A program made the position numbers and the translations under genes. From Bacillota bacterium (GTDB lineage Bacteria; Bacillota; Clostridia; Lachnospirales; Lachnospiraceae), in the NCBI GenBank assembly GCA_023435895.1, contig JAEZLH010000011.1, forward strand, positions 1 to 64,000: a DNA stretch of 64,000 bases. Reading direction: 5' to 3'. Below the pieces are notes generated by a model that saw only the letters and a list, made by a program, of their open reading frames with translations, was not told where the DNA came from and searched no databases. Numbering within the stretch: position 1 is the stretch's first letter; each line of letters begins with the position of its first letter. Below, piece after piece: positions 55,460 to 64,000 of the stretch.

Positions 55460-55936
55460 TCAACCCTCTTGCTTTTCCAATTTATTACGGATTCGTAAAT
55501 CTTTGAAAAATGCCTGCAGCATATCCGTACACTCCTGCTGCAGCACCCCTGTTTCCAGCTCTACCTGATGATTAAATTCCTTCATCTGGAGTAAGTTGAG
55601 AACAGAACCCGCACAACCGGCCTTTGGATTCATAGTGCCAACCACAACTTTTTTGATTCTTGCCTGAACAATCGCTCCTGAGCACATCTGGCAGGGTTCT
55701 AAGGTAACGTACATAGTACAGTCCTCCAGTCTCCAATCCCCCATTGCCTTACTTGCCTTTTCAATTGCAATAATTTCAGCATGTGCCAAAGTTGTCTTCT
55801 TTGTATTTCGTTTATTATAACCACGACCTATAATCTTATCCTGATATACGATAACGCAGCCAATCGGTACTTCTCCAAGCCTTATTGCTTTCTTCGCCTG
55901 CTTTAACGCTTCCTTCATATATTTCTCATTCGACAT
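55460..55936 (-). CDS. tadA: tRNA-specific adenosine deaminase
   Basis: 158 aa. Deaminase zinc ligands in AHAEIIAIEKA (His-Ala-Glu, the Glu catalytic) and TLEPCQMCSGAIVQARIKKV (PCxxC). Length and the VPIGCVIVYQD start fit TadA, which changes A34 to inosine in tRNA-Arg(ACG). GTG 55939 is an alternative start; AAAGGA lies upstream. Located right before ffs, in the conserved tadA-ffs order, but dnaX, often next, is not found downstream. Confidence 0.95.
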   Translation of the reverse strand: MSNEKYMKEALKQAKKAIRLGEVPIGCVIVYQDKIIGRGYNKRNTKKTTLAHAEIIAIEKASKAMGDWRLEDCTMYVTLEPCQMCSGAIVQARIKKVVVGTMNPKAGCAGSVLNLLQMKEFNHQVELETGVLQQECTDMLQAFFKDLRIRNKLEKQEG

Positions 55937-56017
55937 CACTAACGGTTCCTTTTCAACTGGACTACCTACACTTAATTTGGTATAGTTATTTTAGCATAAC
56001 AAATTAGAGGTGACAAT

Positions 56018-56713
56018 ATGCAGATACATGGCTTTAACAAGCTTACCCTCCTTGACTATCCGGGTCATCTTGGGGCAATGGTATTTCTCGGGGGATGCAA
56101 TATGAGATGCCCTTTTTGTCAAAATGCATCCTTAGTCTTGAATCCTAGCTCTCTGCCCGTTATCCCGGAGGATGAAATCTTCTCCCTATTGAAGCGACGA
56201 AAAAACATTCTAGAGGGTGTATGCATTAGTGGGGGTGAACCCACGATCTATGATGAATTGCCTGACTTTATTAAAAGAATTAAGGATATGGGTTATCTGG
56301 TGAAACTGGATACCAATGGCACAAATCCTTCCATGTTAACAAATTTAATTGAACATAAGTTAATCGATTATGTGGCAATGGATATCAAAAACTCAAAATC
56401 CAACTATGCCCTCACCAGTGGAAAACCAGCGGTAGAATTGGGCAAGATTGAAGAAAGTGTCGCATATCTTATATCATCACCCCTTTCCTATGAATTTCGA
56501 ACAACCGTTATTAAAGAATTACATAGCGAGGAGGATTTTCACTCCATCGGAAAGTGGATTTTTGGTGCAAAATCATATTATCTGCAAGCGTTTAAAGATT
56601 CCGGTGATTTGATTACCTCTGGACTTCATGCTCCCTCCAAAGAGACTTTGAACTGGTATGCCTCCATCCTGGCTCCCTATGTAGAGCAGATTCAGCTACG
56701 CGGAATTGATTAA
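56018..56713 (+). CDS. nrdG: Anaerobic ribonucleotide reductase activating protein, radical SAM
   Basis: 231 aa. Radical-SAM Cys motif CNMRCPFC, SAM-binding glycine motif GVCISGGEPT, and DYPGHLGAMVFLGG at the start match the NrdG2-type activase that installs the glycyl radical on NrdD. nrdD is not in the window, so its partner is elsewhere. GAGGTG six bases before ATG. Divergent from tadA; 20 bases upstream of the GNAT gene. Confidence 0.9.
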   Translation: MQIHGFNKLTLLDYPGHLGAMVFLGGCNMRCPFCQNASLVLNPSSLPVIPEDEIFSLLKRRKNILEGVCISGGEPTIYDELPDFIKRIKDMGYLVKLDTNGTNPSMLTNLIEHKLIDYVAMDIKNSKSNYALTSGKPAVELGKIEESVAYLISSPLSYEFRTTVIKELHSEEDFHSIGKWIFGAKSYYLQAFKDSGDLITSGLHAPSKETLNWYASILAPYVEQIQLRGID

Positions 56714-56732
56714 TTATTAAGAGGTAAATAAC

Positions 56733-57290
56733 ATGTCCCATTCCCATGAAACCGAACGCTTAATCCTTAAGAAATTAAAAAAAGAGGATGCCTCCTTGGT
56801 CTTGTCCTTTTATGAAGAGAACAAGTCCCATTTCGAACCTTGGGAGCCCCTTCGAGATAACAATTTTTATTCCTTATCTTATCAAAGAGCCTCCCTTACT
56901 GCTGAGCATAATCTCATGTCAGAAGGAAAGCTTATTCGTTACTGGATTTTTTTGAAGGATAACCCAAATGAGATTGTGGGCAGCTTTTGCTTTCAAAACT
57001 TTCTCAGGGAACCTTATCGGAGCTGCTGCCTCGGTTATAAACTTAGTAAGAAATACCTTCATAAAGGTTATGCTCTGGAGGCAATACAAAAGGGAATTGA
57101 GCTTTTGTATGAAGGCTATCACATCCATCGAATTGAGGCTTATGTAATTCCCGAGAATCGCCCCTCCAGAAGATTGTTAAAAAATCTTGGTTTTCACAGC
57201 GAAGGCATTTCAAGATCCTATGCACGAATTCATGGAAAATGGACTGACCACTGCCGTTATGCCTTAATCAACCCAGAGGAATCTGAATAA
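56733..57290 (+). CDS. GNAT acetyltransferase, RimJ/RimL type
   Basis: 185 aa. Starts ETERLILKKLKKEDASLVLS, has the acetyl-CoA pyrophosphate loop region GYKLSKKYLHKGYALEAIQK and ends with PENRPSRRLLKNLGFHSEGI, all standard for the RimJ/L branch that acetylates protein N termini or amino groups of small molecules. Precise acceptor unknown. AGAGG eight bases before ATG; likely cotranscribed with nrdG. Confidence 0.92.
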   Translation: MSHSHETERLILKKLKKEDASLVLSFYEENKSHFEPWEPLRDNNFYSLSYQRASLTAEHNLMSEGKLIRYWIFLKDNPNEIVGSFCFQNFLREPYRSCCLGYKLSKKYLHKGYALEAIQKGIELLYEGYHIHRIEAYVIPENRPSRRLLKNLGFHSEGISRSYARIHGKWTDHCRYALINPEESE

Positions 57291-57292
57291 AT

Positions 57293-57377
57293 AATAAAAT
57301 AGAGTGTCCATAACCCTCAATATGCTTTGTGCAAGTATGCTTGCCTCGCATCAGGATTATTGACACTCTATTTTATT
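57293..57377. terminator. Long bidirectional terminator
   Basis: AATAAAATAGAGTGTC (57293-57308) pairs perfectly with its complement (57362-57377), extended inside by CATAA/TTATTG, with A/T-rich flanks on both strands. Lies between convergent genes. Confidence 0.8.
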
Positions 57378-57442
57378 GATGTTGGGTCAAATAGTGCTTT
57401 CAACACAGTTCATTGGCTATTAGACCCCAACATTTTCGCTTT

Positions 57443-58900
57443 CTACTGAAATACAACCGGCAGGAACCAATATCCGAAATCCCCTTGCTTTAACTCCCGC
57501 TTTTTCATGGACTTGAAATTATCAAAGCCAAACATTTTGGCCATAAATTGCTCTCTATTATGAAAGATACCAGGCACACCTAATATGTATTGATTCCCAT
57601 AGCGGTTCTTCATCTTTGCAAATATCAAATGGTGATAGCAATAAAAGCCGTGCATCAAAAAGCTGTTGTTGCTGTAAGGCCAAATATTCTTCGGAAGAAG
57701 TGCAATATCCTTGGGTTCAATCTTAACACATAATGCAATCTCATTATCTTCAAATGGATATATTCTCGGGTAATTGGTAAAAAACTGTTGTGCAGAAAGA
57801 GGGTCCGGCAAGGTTTCTTCCTGAACTTGTTCCTCCGAGCTTTCCTCAATACCACCCTCTTCAAAATAATCCGGCTGAACTTCTTCATAGGTACTATTCT
57901 CTTCTTCCCATTGATTTGACACTGGCATTCCATAACTGGGTTGACTCTCTAAACTGGATTGCCCTTCCATTCCTGGCATCACATGAAAAGAGTCTCTATA
58001 AGCTGACTCTTGCGTTAACGGTTCCATGTTTAGATTCTCTGAATATGATTCTTCTACATGCTTCCCTTTAACAAAGATTAGATCTTTTTTATTATCTATT
58101 TCACCGGTTGTTCGGTCAATCGCCCTCTTCATTTCTTCTGACAAATCCCTGGTTCCGGTGGGTTCCATCATTCTTGTGGCTGTTTCCATCTGTATCTCTG
58201 CCGGAACAATGGACGGTGCGTAAGGCGCTTGGAGCCGTTCAATCATTTTGAAGCCACCTGGCAACTTATATTTGGGAATCCGAAGTTCTTCTTCTAGGGT
58301 GAGGGATACGCCGCCAGTAGGTTTACTATTAAACGCACTCCTATTTATGCCTACAGTCTTTGTTGCCGGCTGTACTCCAGGTTGTGTTATCGATTTGTTT
58401 GCTGCCTGAGTTGCTCCTTGCGGTGCATCTTGTGTTGCTGCCTGTAATGTTTCATTATTCTCTGGTAAAACCATATCCTTATGAACCACTGACTTGTTCT
58501 TTCTTGGTCTAAGTGCTGCAAGAACTTCATCGGCAACCACCGGTTTATCATCCCACTCCGTAGCAAAAAATATATTATCATGCAAAAACAGTAAGATTCC
58601 TCCCATATCGGACAAATTATAGCCTGTACCCATAATATTGTTTTCTTCCGCAGTCAATCTACTATCCATTACCTGGTTTTTTAAAACTGCGTCACCCAGG
58701 TAAACCAATTCCAGATTATTTGTACTTCTCTGTATCAAATAGGTGGGAAATATGCTGTCCAGTTGACCGAGAAGCTGCATATGAAGTGTAAATTTACATA
58801 AGCCGCCCTTTGCTTCTATCTTAGCAAAGCCAACATTTTTCCGTTTCACGCCATTCTCATATTGATACATATAAGAAACCATCCGCTTATAATCAGCCAA
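57443..58900 (-). CDS. Hypothetical protein with Gln/Glu-rich linker (485 aa)
   Basis: TTG start at 58900 is preferred because GGGGAG lies eight bases upstream; the frame extends to ATG 58927. N-terminal part (about 1-130, MYQYENGVKRKNVGFAKIEA, FTLHMQLLGQLDSIFPTYLI) and C-terminal part (about 360-485, RIYPFEDNEIALCVKIEPKD, GDFGYWFLPVVFQ) are ordered and beta-rich; between them runs a long Gln/Thr/Glu-rich linker. I believe this resembles an uncharacterised Lachnospiraceae family (DUF6128-like), but cannot confirm. No signal peptide or membrane segment. Confidence 0.65.
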   Translation of the reverse strand: MADYKRMVSYMYQYENGVKRKNVGFAKIEAKGGLCKFTLHMQLLGQLDSIFPTYLIQRSTNNLELVYLGDAVLKNQVMDSRLTAEENNIMGTGYNLSDMGGILLFLHDNIFFATEWDDKPVVADEVLAALRPRKNKSVVHKDMVLPENNETLQAATQDAPQGATQAANKSITQPGVQPATKTVGINRSAFNSKPTGGVSLTLEEELRIPKYKLPGGFKMIERLQAPYAPSIVPAEIQMETATRMMEPTGTRDLSEEMKRAIDRTTGEIDNKKDLIFVKGKHVEESYSENLNMEPLTQESAYRDSFHVMPGMEGQSSLESQPSYGMPVSNQWEEENSTYEEVQPDYFEEGGIEESSEEQVQEETLPDPLSAQQFFTNYPRIYPFEDNEIALCVKIEPKDIALLPKNIWPYSNNSFLMHGFYCYHHLIFAKMKNRYGNQYILGVPGIFHNREQFMAKMFGFDNFKSMKKRELKQGDFGYWFLPVVFQ

Positions 58901-59021
58901 AATATCACTCCCCTCGCCTTCATGCACTATGCGTGTTTATATTCGATTCAATATATTCCAGTTGGTTCGCGAATATTACAAGAGTGTTATTCTATAGTCA
59001 AAACTTATGAAGAATGGAAAC

Positions 59022-59069
59022 AAAAAGCACCACCCTGTGCTTAAATTAACTAAACACTTTGGTGGTGCT
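59022..59069 (-). terminator. Intrinsic terminator of rsmA
   Basis: AGCACCACC (59026-59034) pairs with GGTGGTGCT (59061-59069); TTTTTG follows on the minus strand. Sits eight bases past the rsmA stop. Confidence 0.8.
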
Positions 59070-59076
59070 ATAAATA

Positions 59077-59958
59077 TTAATTTATGTTTTTGGATTTCAA
59101 AGATAACAATTCATTGGTTAATGCCGCAAACTGCGTTAGGGTTAAGGCCTCTCCTCTGATATTCTCGGATAATCCGATCCCTTCTAACGCTTTTTGCACC
59201 TCTTCCTTACTAAATTGAAGCTCCGCTGCATTATTTAACCCATTCACCAAGGTCTTACGTCTTTGGTTAAAGGATGCTCGAATGATTTTAAATAACATTT
59301 CCTCATCCTTTACTTGTATGGGTGACTCGATATGCAAGGTAAGATTAATTACCGCCGACCCTACATTGGGACGGGGCATAAAACAATTGGGCGGTACATT
59401 AGCCGCAATATAAGGCTTGGCATAATATTGAACTGCTAAAGATAATGCACCATAATCCTTACTTCCAGGGCCGGACTGCATACGATCGGCAACTTCCTTT
59501 TGTACCATAACGGTGATATTTATTAACGGAAGATGACGTTCAAACAAATCCATAATAATTGGGGTAGTAATGTAATACGGAAGATTGGCAACCACTTTAA
59601 TGGGTCTGCCTCCGTTACGTTCCTGTACCAGAGCATTTAAATCCAGCTTTAAAATATCATTGTTAATCACTGTTACATTATTATACTCGGATAAGGTGTC
59701 CTCCAGAATGGGAATTAACATTTTATCAATCTCCACCGCCACAACTTCTCTTGCATGTTCACAAAGATACTGGGTCAATGTACCGATACCGGGACCAATT
59801 TCCAGCACAAAGTCCTCCTTGGTAATATCAGCCGCAGCAACGATTTTATCCAGTACATGGGTGTCGATTAAGAAGTTCTGCCCGAACTTCTTTTGAAAAA
59901 TAAAGCGATATTTATTTAAAATCTCAATTGTATTTTGGGGATTTCCCAGGTTTGCCAT
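59077..59958 (-). CDS. rsmA: 16S rRNA dimethyladenosine transferase RsmA (KsgA)
   Basis: 293 aa. SAM-binding motif VLEIGPGIGTLTQYL, motif II AVEIDK, the catalytic NLPYYITTPI and C-terminal FNQRRKTLVNGL. Dimethylates two adjacent adenines near the 3' end of 16S rRNA; loss gives kasugamycin resistance. GGAG eight bases before ATG. Its upstream partner tatD lies 246 bases away; rnmV, often between them, is missing. Terminator at 59022. Confidence 0.97.
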   Translation of the reverse strand: MANLGNPQNTIEILNKYRFIFQKKFGQNFLIDTHVLDKIVAAADITKEDFVLEIGPGIGTLTQYLCEHAREVVAVEIDKMLIPILEDTLSEYNNVTVINNDILKLDLNALVQERNGGRPIKVVANLPYYITTPIIMDLFERHLPLINITVMVQKEVADRMQSGPGSKDYGALSLAVQYYAKPYIAANVPPNCFMPRPNVGSAVINLTLHIESPIQVKDEEMLFKIIRASFNQRRKTLVNGLNNAAELQFSKEEVQKALEGIGLSENIRGEALTLTQFAALTNELLSLKSKNIN

Positions 59959-60131
59959 GTTTTATCTCCATTCTTTTTCTTGCGCTATGCATTTACTACG
60001 GTCAATCAATTTGATTGCCAATTTTATTATTTTTATAAGACTTGCCCTTATAATCGACCGACCAAGTTTTACACCTTTATTTCGGGTCGCCATGAATCCA
60101 CTTGTCTTCAAACTTCTCCGTATGGATCTCT

Positions 60132-60191
60132 TTATCCACGTATGTCCCATTTTTTCAGAACTTTATCCACATTTGCTTCAGGTTATACACG
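60132..60191. other. DnaA-box-like cluster between rsmA and tatD
   Basis: TTATCCACG (60132-60140, one mismatch), TTATCCACA (60163-60171, perfect) and TTATACACG (60183-60191, two mismatches) stand in one orientation in 60 bases of the intergenic gap. Weaker than the cluster at 25.5 kb. Confidence 0.5.
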
Positions 60192-60204
60192 TTAATAATG
60201 AATA

Positions 60205-60978
60205 TCATTTATTTGTTAATCCATATATCTTCTTAGCATTCTTATTCGTAACCTCAACCACCGTGTCATAATCCACCTGTTTAATTCTTGCGATTTCATG
60301 AACCACATGCGGAAGATTAAGGGAGCTATTTCTCTTACCCCTATAAGGAACGGGTGCTAAATACGGGCAATCTGTTTCCAGTACCAATTGCTCTAGGGGA
60401 GCATATTCTACCACTTCTTTTAACTTCTTACCGTTTGTAAAGGTGAGCACTCCTCCAATACCCAGGTAGTAACCCATATTAAGATATTGTCTCGCCTGCT
60501 CCACTCCATACCCAAAACAATGAATAATTCCTCCTATGGAATCTGCTCCCGCTGCCTTCATCATCTCATACGTATCATTTGCCGCATCCCTGCTATGAAT
60601 TACGATTGGTAGCGATAACTCTCTTGCCAGCTCCATCTGTCGTTCAAACCAGAGCTTTTGCACTGAGCGATCCGGGGTATCCCAGTAATAATCAAGTCCA
60701 ATTTCACCAACTGCTACATTTTTGGGATACCTGGCTTTCTCTTTGAGCCATGCATAACGCTCCTCATTCAGCTCCCCTGTTTCACTGGGGTGGATGCCGA
60801 TTGTGCAATATAGATAGGAATAGTGTTCTGCCAAGCTAATAATCTGATCGATGGAGGAAATGGAAGAGCCCGCATTGATCGCATACTCAATGCCATTCTT
60901 AGGAAGACTTTCTAACAATTCCTCTCTGTCTATGTCAAATGCTTCATCATCATAATGTGCGTGTGTATCAATTATCAT
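60205..60978 (-). CDS. tatD: TatD-family metal-dependent deoxyribonuclease
   Basis: 257 aa. Metal ligands IDTHAHYDDEAF (first HxH), GEIGLDYYW (Glu), PIVIHSRDA (His), IHCFGYG (His) and ETDCPYLAP (Asp) are complete. Acts as 3'-5' nuclease in DNA repair or degradation. ATG 60978 is preferred: GAGG lies eight bases upstream, whereas the ATG two codons earlier is too close. Tandem with rsmA, as near oriC in Bacillus. Confidence 0.95.
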   Translation of the reverse strand: MIIDTHAHYDDEAFDIDREELLESLPKNGIEYAINAGSSISSIDQIISLAEHYSYLYCTIGIHPSETGELNEERYAWLKEKARYPKNVAVGEIGLDYYWDTPDRSVQKLWFERQMELARELSLPIVIHSRDAANDTYEMMKAAGADSIGGIIHCFGYGVEQARQYLNMGYYLGIGGVLTFTNGKKLKEVVEYAPLEQLVLETDCPYLAPVPYRGKRNSSLNLPHVVHEIARIKQVDYDTVVEVTNKNAKKIYGLTNK

Positions 60979-61094
60979 ATTCATTCCTCTGTTCTTTATT
61001 CTATCACTACAGTTCTAGGGAAAAACCTTCTCAAAATATATGTTAACCATTATACACTAGCTTAAACTTCATTTCAACACAGGATAATGTAGGG

Positions 61095-61172
61095 TTTGAT
61101 GCGGGGTTTGATATGCGTTTAATATATGTTGATATGGTGCTTGATATTGTGTTTGATATAGTGTTTGATAAG
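61095..61172. repeat. 12-bp tandem repeat, about 6-7 degenerate copies
   Basis: TTTGATATNGTG-like units recur every 12 bases (TTGATGCGGGGT, TTGATATGCGTT, TTGATATTGTGT, TTGATATAGTGT). On the minus strand the frame reads as Tyr-Gln-Thr repeats (ITYQTLYQTQYQAPYQ) over 40 residues after ATG 61191, but without a ribosome site. The whole gap 60979-61472 shows nothing else. Confidence 0.6.
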
Positions 61173-61472
61173 TTATTTGTGGTGGTTCCATAATGGTATA
61201 AAAATATCTTCGTTGGCTTATGATAAATCGTCCTCCTGTTTTGACATCATTCAAACTCTCAGGCATAAAAAAGACCAGCGAGAAAATATTTTCAAGGATA
61301 AGTTATTGTATCTCTATTGCATTATTTGCCCGTATATGGGTTCGAAAACATATGACCATATACTAATAAATTGCAACTACTCATCAATGGAAATATTCCC
61401 TGCTGATCTTATACATGTTTAAGACATTATCTGTCTGAATCTAGAGAATAGAGTATAACTTAATCTACACCG

Positions 61473-61961
61473 TTATAATAATAATGCAACCAGTACATAG
61501 AGTATCCATACTGAAACAGATATTCCAAGACAAGCCAGTAGCTTTAAAACGGTTTTTATGTAGGGATCCATGGTTATTCGAACACAATAAATGGTTCCGA
61601 GCAGTGCCAACGCAAATGGTATCACACCACCTAAGGATACAAATGGTATAGCAATACAGAAGGCTATAAAAATCCATCCCCACCAAGGTACATTTTTAAG
61701 AGGAATATATGGCTTCTTACTATCAAGATAAATCCCGTCAACTGCAATGTCTGCTTTATTCCCCTGTAATACAAAGCGACACTCTTTTCCTCCCACATTA
61801 AAGGGCTGATCCATACCAACAAAGGTTTCCACCAAGGACTTCTTTAGTTCGATGGTATTATTATCTACCTGTAATGTGTTTTTGCCGAACAGTTGGCTTG
61901 CGGTGAACTTAATCGGGTATTCTACTTCACCTATCTTTACAATCCATGATCTTCTTTTCAT
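61473..61961 (-). CDS. Hypothetical membrane protein (162 aa)
   Basis: A soluble beta-rich N-terminal half (WIVKIGEVEYPIKFTASQLF, NNTIELKKSLVETFVGMDQP) is followed by two or three membrane segments (WWGWIFIAFCIAIPFVSLGG, VIPFALALLGTIYCVRI, LLACLGISVSVWILYVLVAL). TAGGAGTGA precedes ATG. No recognised family; the topology suggests an anchored cytoplasmic binding domain. Confidence 0.65.
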   Translation of the reverse strand: MKRRSWIVKIGEVEYPIKFTASQLFGKNTLQVDNNTIELKKSLVETFVGMDQPFNVGGKECRFVLQGNKADIAVDGIYLDSKKPYIPLKNVPWWGWIFIAFCIAIPFVSLGGVIPFALALLGTIYCVRITMDPYIKTVLKLLACLGISVSVWILYVLVALLL

Positions 61962-62381
61962 TTTTCACTCCTATCCCTTTTCATCCAATATTATTTTTTG
62001 TTTATATTTATGTAGGTTATAATACCGTCTAATTTTTATTGTTATCTTTTGTTGCTTTTGTTTGTCTTCTGTTACATTACCATTTTATCTTATTTTTTAT
62101 TAAATGCAACCATTAATATGAAAATAATGGGATTATCTGTTGATTTGGATGTAGAATTAGGTTTACTAGATGAGGGAGGCAAGATAATTGAGAATAAAAA
62201 ATAAAGAAAAAGTGTGAAATTGGGATGTAGAATTGCAAAAAGACTGGGGTTACAGATTTTGTATAAACTCGTGATTATTTTAGTCTTTAGCAAAAGACAT
62301 AAAATGAAACCGAAAACTTTGATACGCCTTTATTTGGAGGTATATAAATACTCGGAACATCCATATCCTCCTCCATAAATT
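61962..62381. other. Gene-free interval
   Basis: AT-rich, with only chance frames on either strand. A 28-codon plus-strand ORF at about 62118 (MKIMGLSVDLDVELGLLDEG) has no ribosome site and is not counted. Confidence 0.5.
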
Positions 62382-62425
62382 GTAAGCGCCTAATTTTAAA
62401 GCCCACCCTAAAATTAGGTGCTTAC
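62382..62425. terminator. 17-bp-arm hairpin
   Basis: GTAAGCGCCTAATTTTA pairs with TAAAATTAGGTGCTTAC (one G-T pair) around a ten-base loop. Neither strand has a strong T run; terminator or regulatory stem. Confidence 0.5.
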
Positions 62426-62619
62426 ATTATATTCATTATTTACAAATATCTTCGTTGTGAACTTTCACTATAAAGTACGAACTTGTAAAATATGTAAAGC
62501 AGTTTATTAATCACTGAATTCATTCAAACTGCGATACATTGCTTCTAAGAAAATATCAAATATAGGCCCTCAAAAAAGTTGTCTAGTTCGTTAATGTTGA
62601 CAATACACATAAATATTTT

Positions 62620-63258
62620 CTATTCCTCCACAATCATTTTTCCGTCAACCATTTTAATTTTATAATCTGATAATATCTCTATATCTTCTTTATTATGACT
62701 TGCAATAATTATAGTCGTTCCTTGATCTCTAAGCTTAATTAGTAAATTTCTCAAATTATTTATACTCTCTTCATCTAATGCATTACTTGGTTCATCCAAT
62801 AACAATAACTTAGGTTTTTCAAAAATTGCTTGTGCAATTGACAATTTTTGCCTCATCCCAAGAGAGTAAGTTTTAACTTTAGCTTTGCTCATTGGATCTA
62901 GTCCCACCTGCTCTATTGCTTTACGAATATCGTCATCCGATGCCATTTGCTTAATTTTTGAGAGTATTTTTAAATTTGTAAATCCATCATACTGTGGAAG
63001 CAATCCGGAATTTTCGATTATAATGCCCACGCTAGGAGGAAACCCAATATCTTTATGCATTAATTTATCATCAATATAAATTTCCCCCTCGGTAGGAAAA
63101 ATCAAGCCCGATATTGCTCTTAGAAGCATAGTTTTTCCTGATCCATTCCGACCATAAAGCCCATATATTTTACCACTATTAAACTGATAAGAAATATTAT
63201 CTAGTATTGTTTTCTTTTTTATTACTTTTGATAAACTATTAATCTTAATTTCACTCAT
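62620..63258 (-). CDS. ABC transporter ATPase (212 aa)
   Basis: Walker A GRNGSGKTM, Q-loop region VGIIIENSGLLPQYD, signature YSLGMRQKLSIAQAI, Walker B LLLLDEPSNALDEE and H-loop IIIASHNKEDIE. SLGMRQKL is typical of the exporter-type ATPases used with DrrB/NatB-like or lantibiotic-immunity permeases. TAGGAGA precedes ATG. Only ten bases separate it from the membrane protein upstream, so one unit. No substrate evident. Confidence 0.9.
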   Translation of the reverse strand: MSEIKINSLSKVIKKKTILDNISYQFNSGKIYGLYGRNGSGKTMLLRAISGLIFPTEGEIYIDDKLMHKDIGFPPSVGIIIENSGLLPQYDGFTNLKILSKIKQMASDDDIRKAIEQVGLDPMSKAKVKTYSLGMRQKLSIAQAIFEKPKLLLLDEPSNALDEESINNLRNLLIKLRDQGTTIIIASHNKEDIEILSDYKIKMVDGKMIVEE

Positions 63259-63268
63259 TAGGTTTCTC

Positions 63269-63991
63269 CTATATTAAATCTTTTTTTGAAAAAATTCTTA
63301 ATGAAAACAGATACATTCCTATTAATATTACTGCTAATATTAATCCAATAACTATTCTTGAATAATGTAGCCATTCTGTAAAGCCATTTACCCGCACATT
63401 CATTATATAATTGGTTAGGAAAAATGAATTCAAAAATACGCCCATTTTTTGATTAGTTTCAATACACTGAGAGTAAATATAAGAACCAAGGAAAGAAAAC
63501 AATAAATAGCTACAAATATTTACTAATAGTGCCACTGGTGCGTTTATAAATATTTCTATGTTGACTTGTAATAACACCATTATACATATAACAATCACAT
63601 ATACTAAAGCATCATATAACAAATTTATTAAATTTCCAGAAGCGTCATGGAATACAATATATTGAACCATTACAAAAGCAATTATTTTAACAATTTCAAG
63701 AAGCAAAATATCTCTCAATAGTGTCAATAAATACTTCGCAAGAATCTTTTTTCTGGATTTATTCCTAACAACTAAAAACAGTCCATATTCGATTAAAAAA
63801 TTATCTGTTCTCGAAAAACAAAGAAAACAATAACATGCATAGATTGACAAGTTGATGATATATAATTCCACATAATTTCCATAAGGTATTCCAAAATATA
63901 AAATATCAGTATTTGTTGAATTCATCATTAAACAAAAAGACAAACTGCAAATTACTATTATACTTGTTAAAAAAATTACTCTATTCTTCAC
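63269..63991 (-). CDS. ABC exporter membrane subunit (240 aa)
   Basis: Six hydrophobic segments spread over 240 residues, basic loops (NKSRKKILAKYLLTLLRDIL) and low sequence conservation, the usual look of ABC-2-type permeases. GTG start at 63991; the upstream bases read ATGTGA, suggesting coupling to a preceding gene that lies outside the window. Works with the ATPase directly downstream. Family by topology and context only. Confidence 0.75.
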   Translation of the reverse strand: MKNRVIFLTSIIVICSLSFCLMMNSTNTDILYFGIPYGNYVELYIINLSIYACYCFLCFSRTDNFLIEYGLFLVVRNKSRKKILAKYLLTLLRDILLLEIVKIIAFVMVQYIVFHDASGNLINLLYDALVYVIVICIMVLLQVNIEIFINAPVALLVNICSYLLFSFLGSYIYSQCIETNQKMGVFLNSFFLTNYIMNVRVNGFTEWLHYSRIVIGLILAVILIGMYLFSLRIFSKKDLI

Positions 63992-64000
63992 ATTTAATCA

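Noticed and set aside
61069..61266. 65-aa ORF with Tyr-Gln-Thr repeats as a gene
   Set aside because: No usable ribosome site in frame; kept only as a tandem repeat.
62090..62293. Minus-strand 67-aa ORF
   Set aside because: Pro/Ser/Phe/Ile-rich low-complexity chain, no ribosome site, and stops in neighbouring frames only through AT bias.
1..64000. tRNA or rRNA genes, CRISPR arrays, insertion sequences
   Set aside because: No cloverleaf with a TTCGA-type T arm, no regularly spaced repeat-spacer series and no transposase ORF was found on reading both strands.

Overview
The window looks like chromosomal DNA of a spore-forming, anaerobic, low-GC Firmicute of the Lachnospiraceae / Clostridium phytofermentans type. 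Grounds, all inferred from sequence: AT-rich codon use, strong AGGAGG-type ribosome sites with many GTG/TTG starts, a large-type SRP RNA, a T-box and a SAM-I riboswitch, a carbon monoxide dehydrogenase-family protein, a glycyl-radical NrdG activase, sporulation-type proteins (YtvI, CotS-like, LysM/GH18 SleL-like), and Firmicute families such as DUF951, DUF975, DegV and PrcB_C. Most genes run on the minus strand. tadA-ffs, rsmA and tatD, together with two DnaA-box clusters, suggest an origin-proximal position, although dnaA and dnaX are not in the window.

Layout. 0-4.4 kb is a decaying accessory locus: a C-terminal Rhs toxin tip with a deaminase-like domain, broken by a nonsense codon and a frameshift; a tiny Cys4 protein; a TPR protein; a lipoprotein and its degraded duplicate; a DUF4288 protein; and a PrcB-like lipoprotein. 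4.6-14.9 kb: clpB, a two-LysM GH18-fold protein lacking the catalytic motif, a DapF homologue with both catalytic cysteines replaced by serine, an orphan CooS homologue lacking a C-cluster cysteine, an ECF sigma factor with its membrane partner, and a DUF975 protein. 15.3-30.2 kb: azlCD, an HD-GYP protein, a cyclase-family hydrolase, xth, a HAD phosphatase, DUF951, hemolysin III, degV, pgi, a coiled-coil membrane protein carrying the main DnaA-box cluster, a PEGA-domain protein, a CotS-like pseudokinase and cca.

30.3-40.9 kb: a large palindromic repeat, proS under a T-box, a plus-strand ECF sigma / membrane partner / secreted matrixin-like protease / anchored protein cassette, ytvI, a cytidylate-kinase-like protein, and an ABC importer operon headed by a TM1266-type hydrogenase-system regulator behind a structured leader that ends in an intrinsic terminator. 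41-50.5 kb: an aldehyde dehydrogenase, a MerR regulator with its own sigma-A promoter, a two-component system, metK under a SAM-I riboswitch, and murA. 50.7-64 kb: a second copy of the palindromic repeat, a pair of unusual cytoplasmic proteins (TPR plus degenerate AAA; cNMP-binding fold plus an unknown domain), ffs, tadA, nrdG, a GNAT acetyltransferase, rsmA, tatD, and part of an ABC exporter at the right edge.

Housekeeping genes dominate. The parts most worth a second look are the two catalytically deviant enzymes lying end to end (DapF-like and CooS-like), the leader RNA before the hydrogenase-regulator/ABC operon, the DnaA-box cluster inside a coding region, the two-copy palindromic element and the decaying toxin locus.
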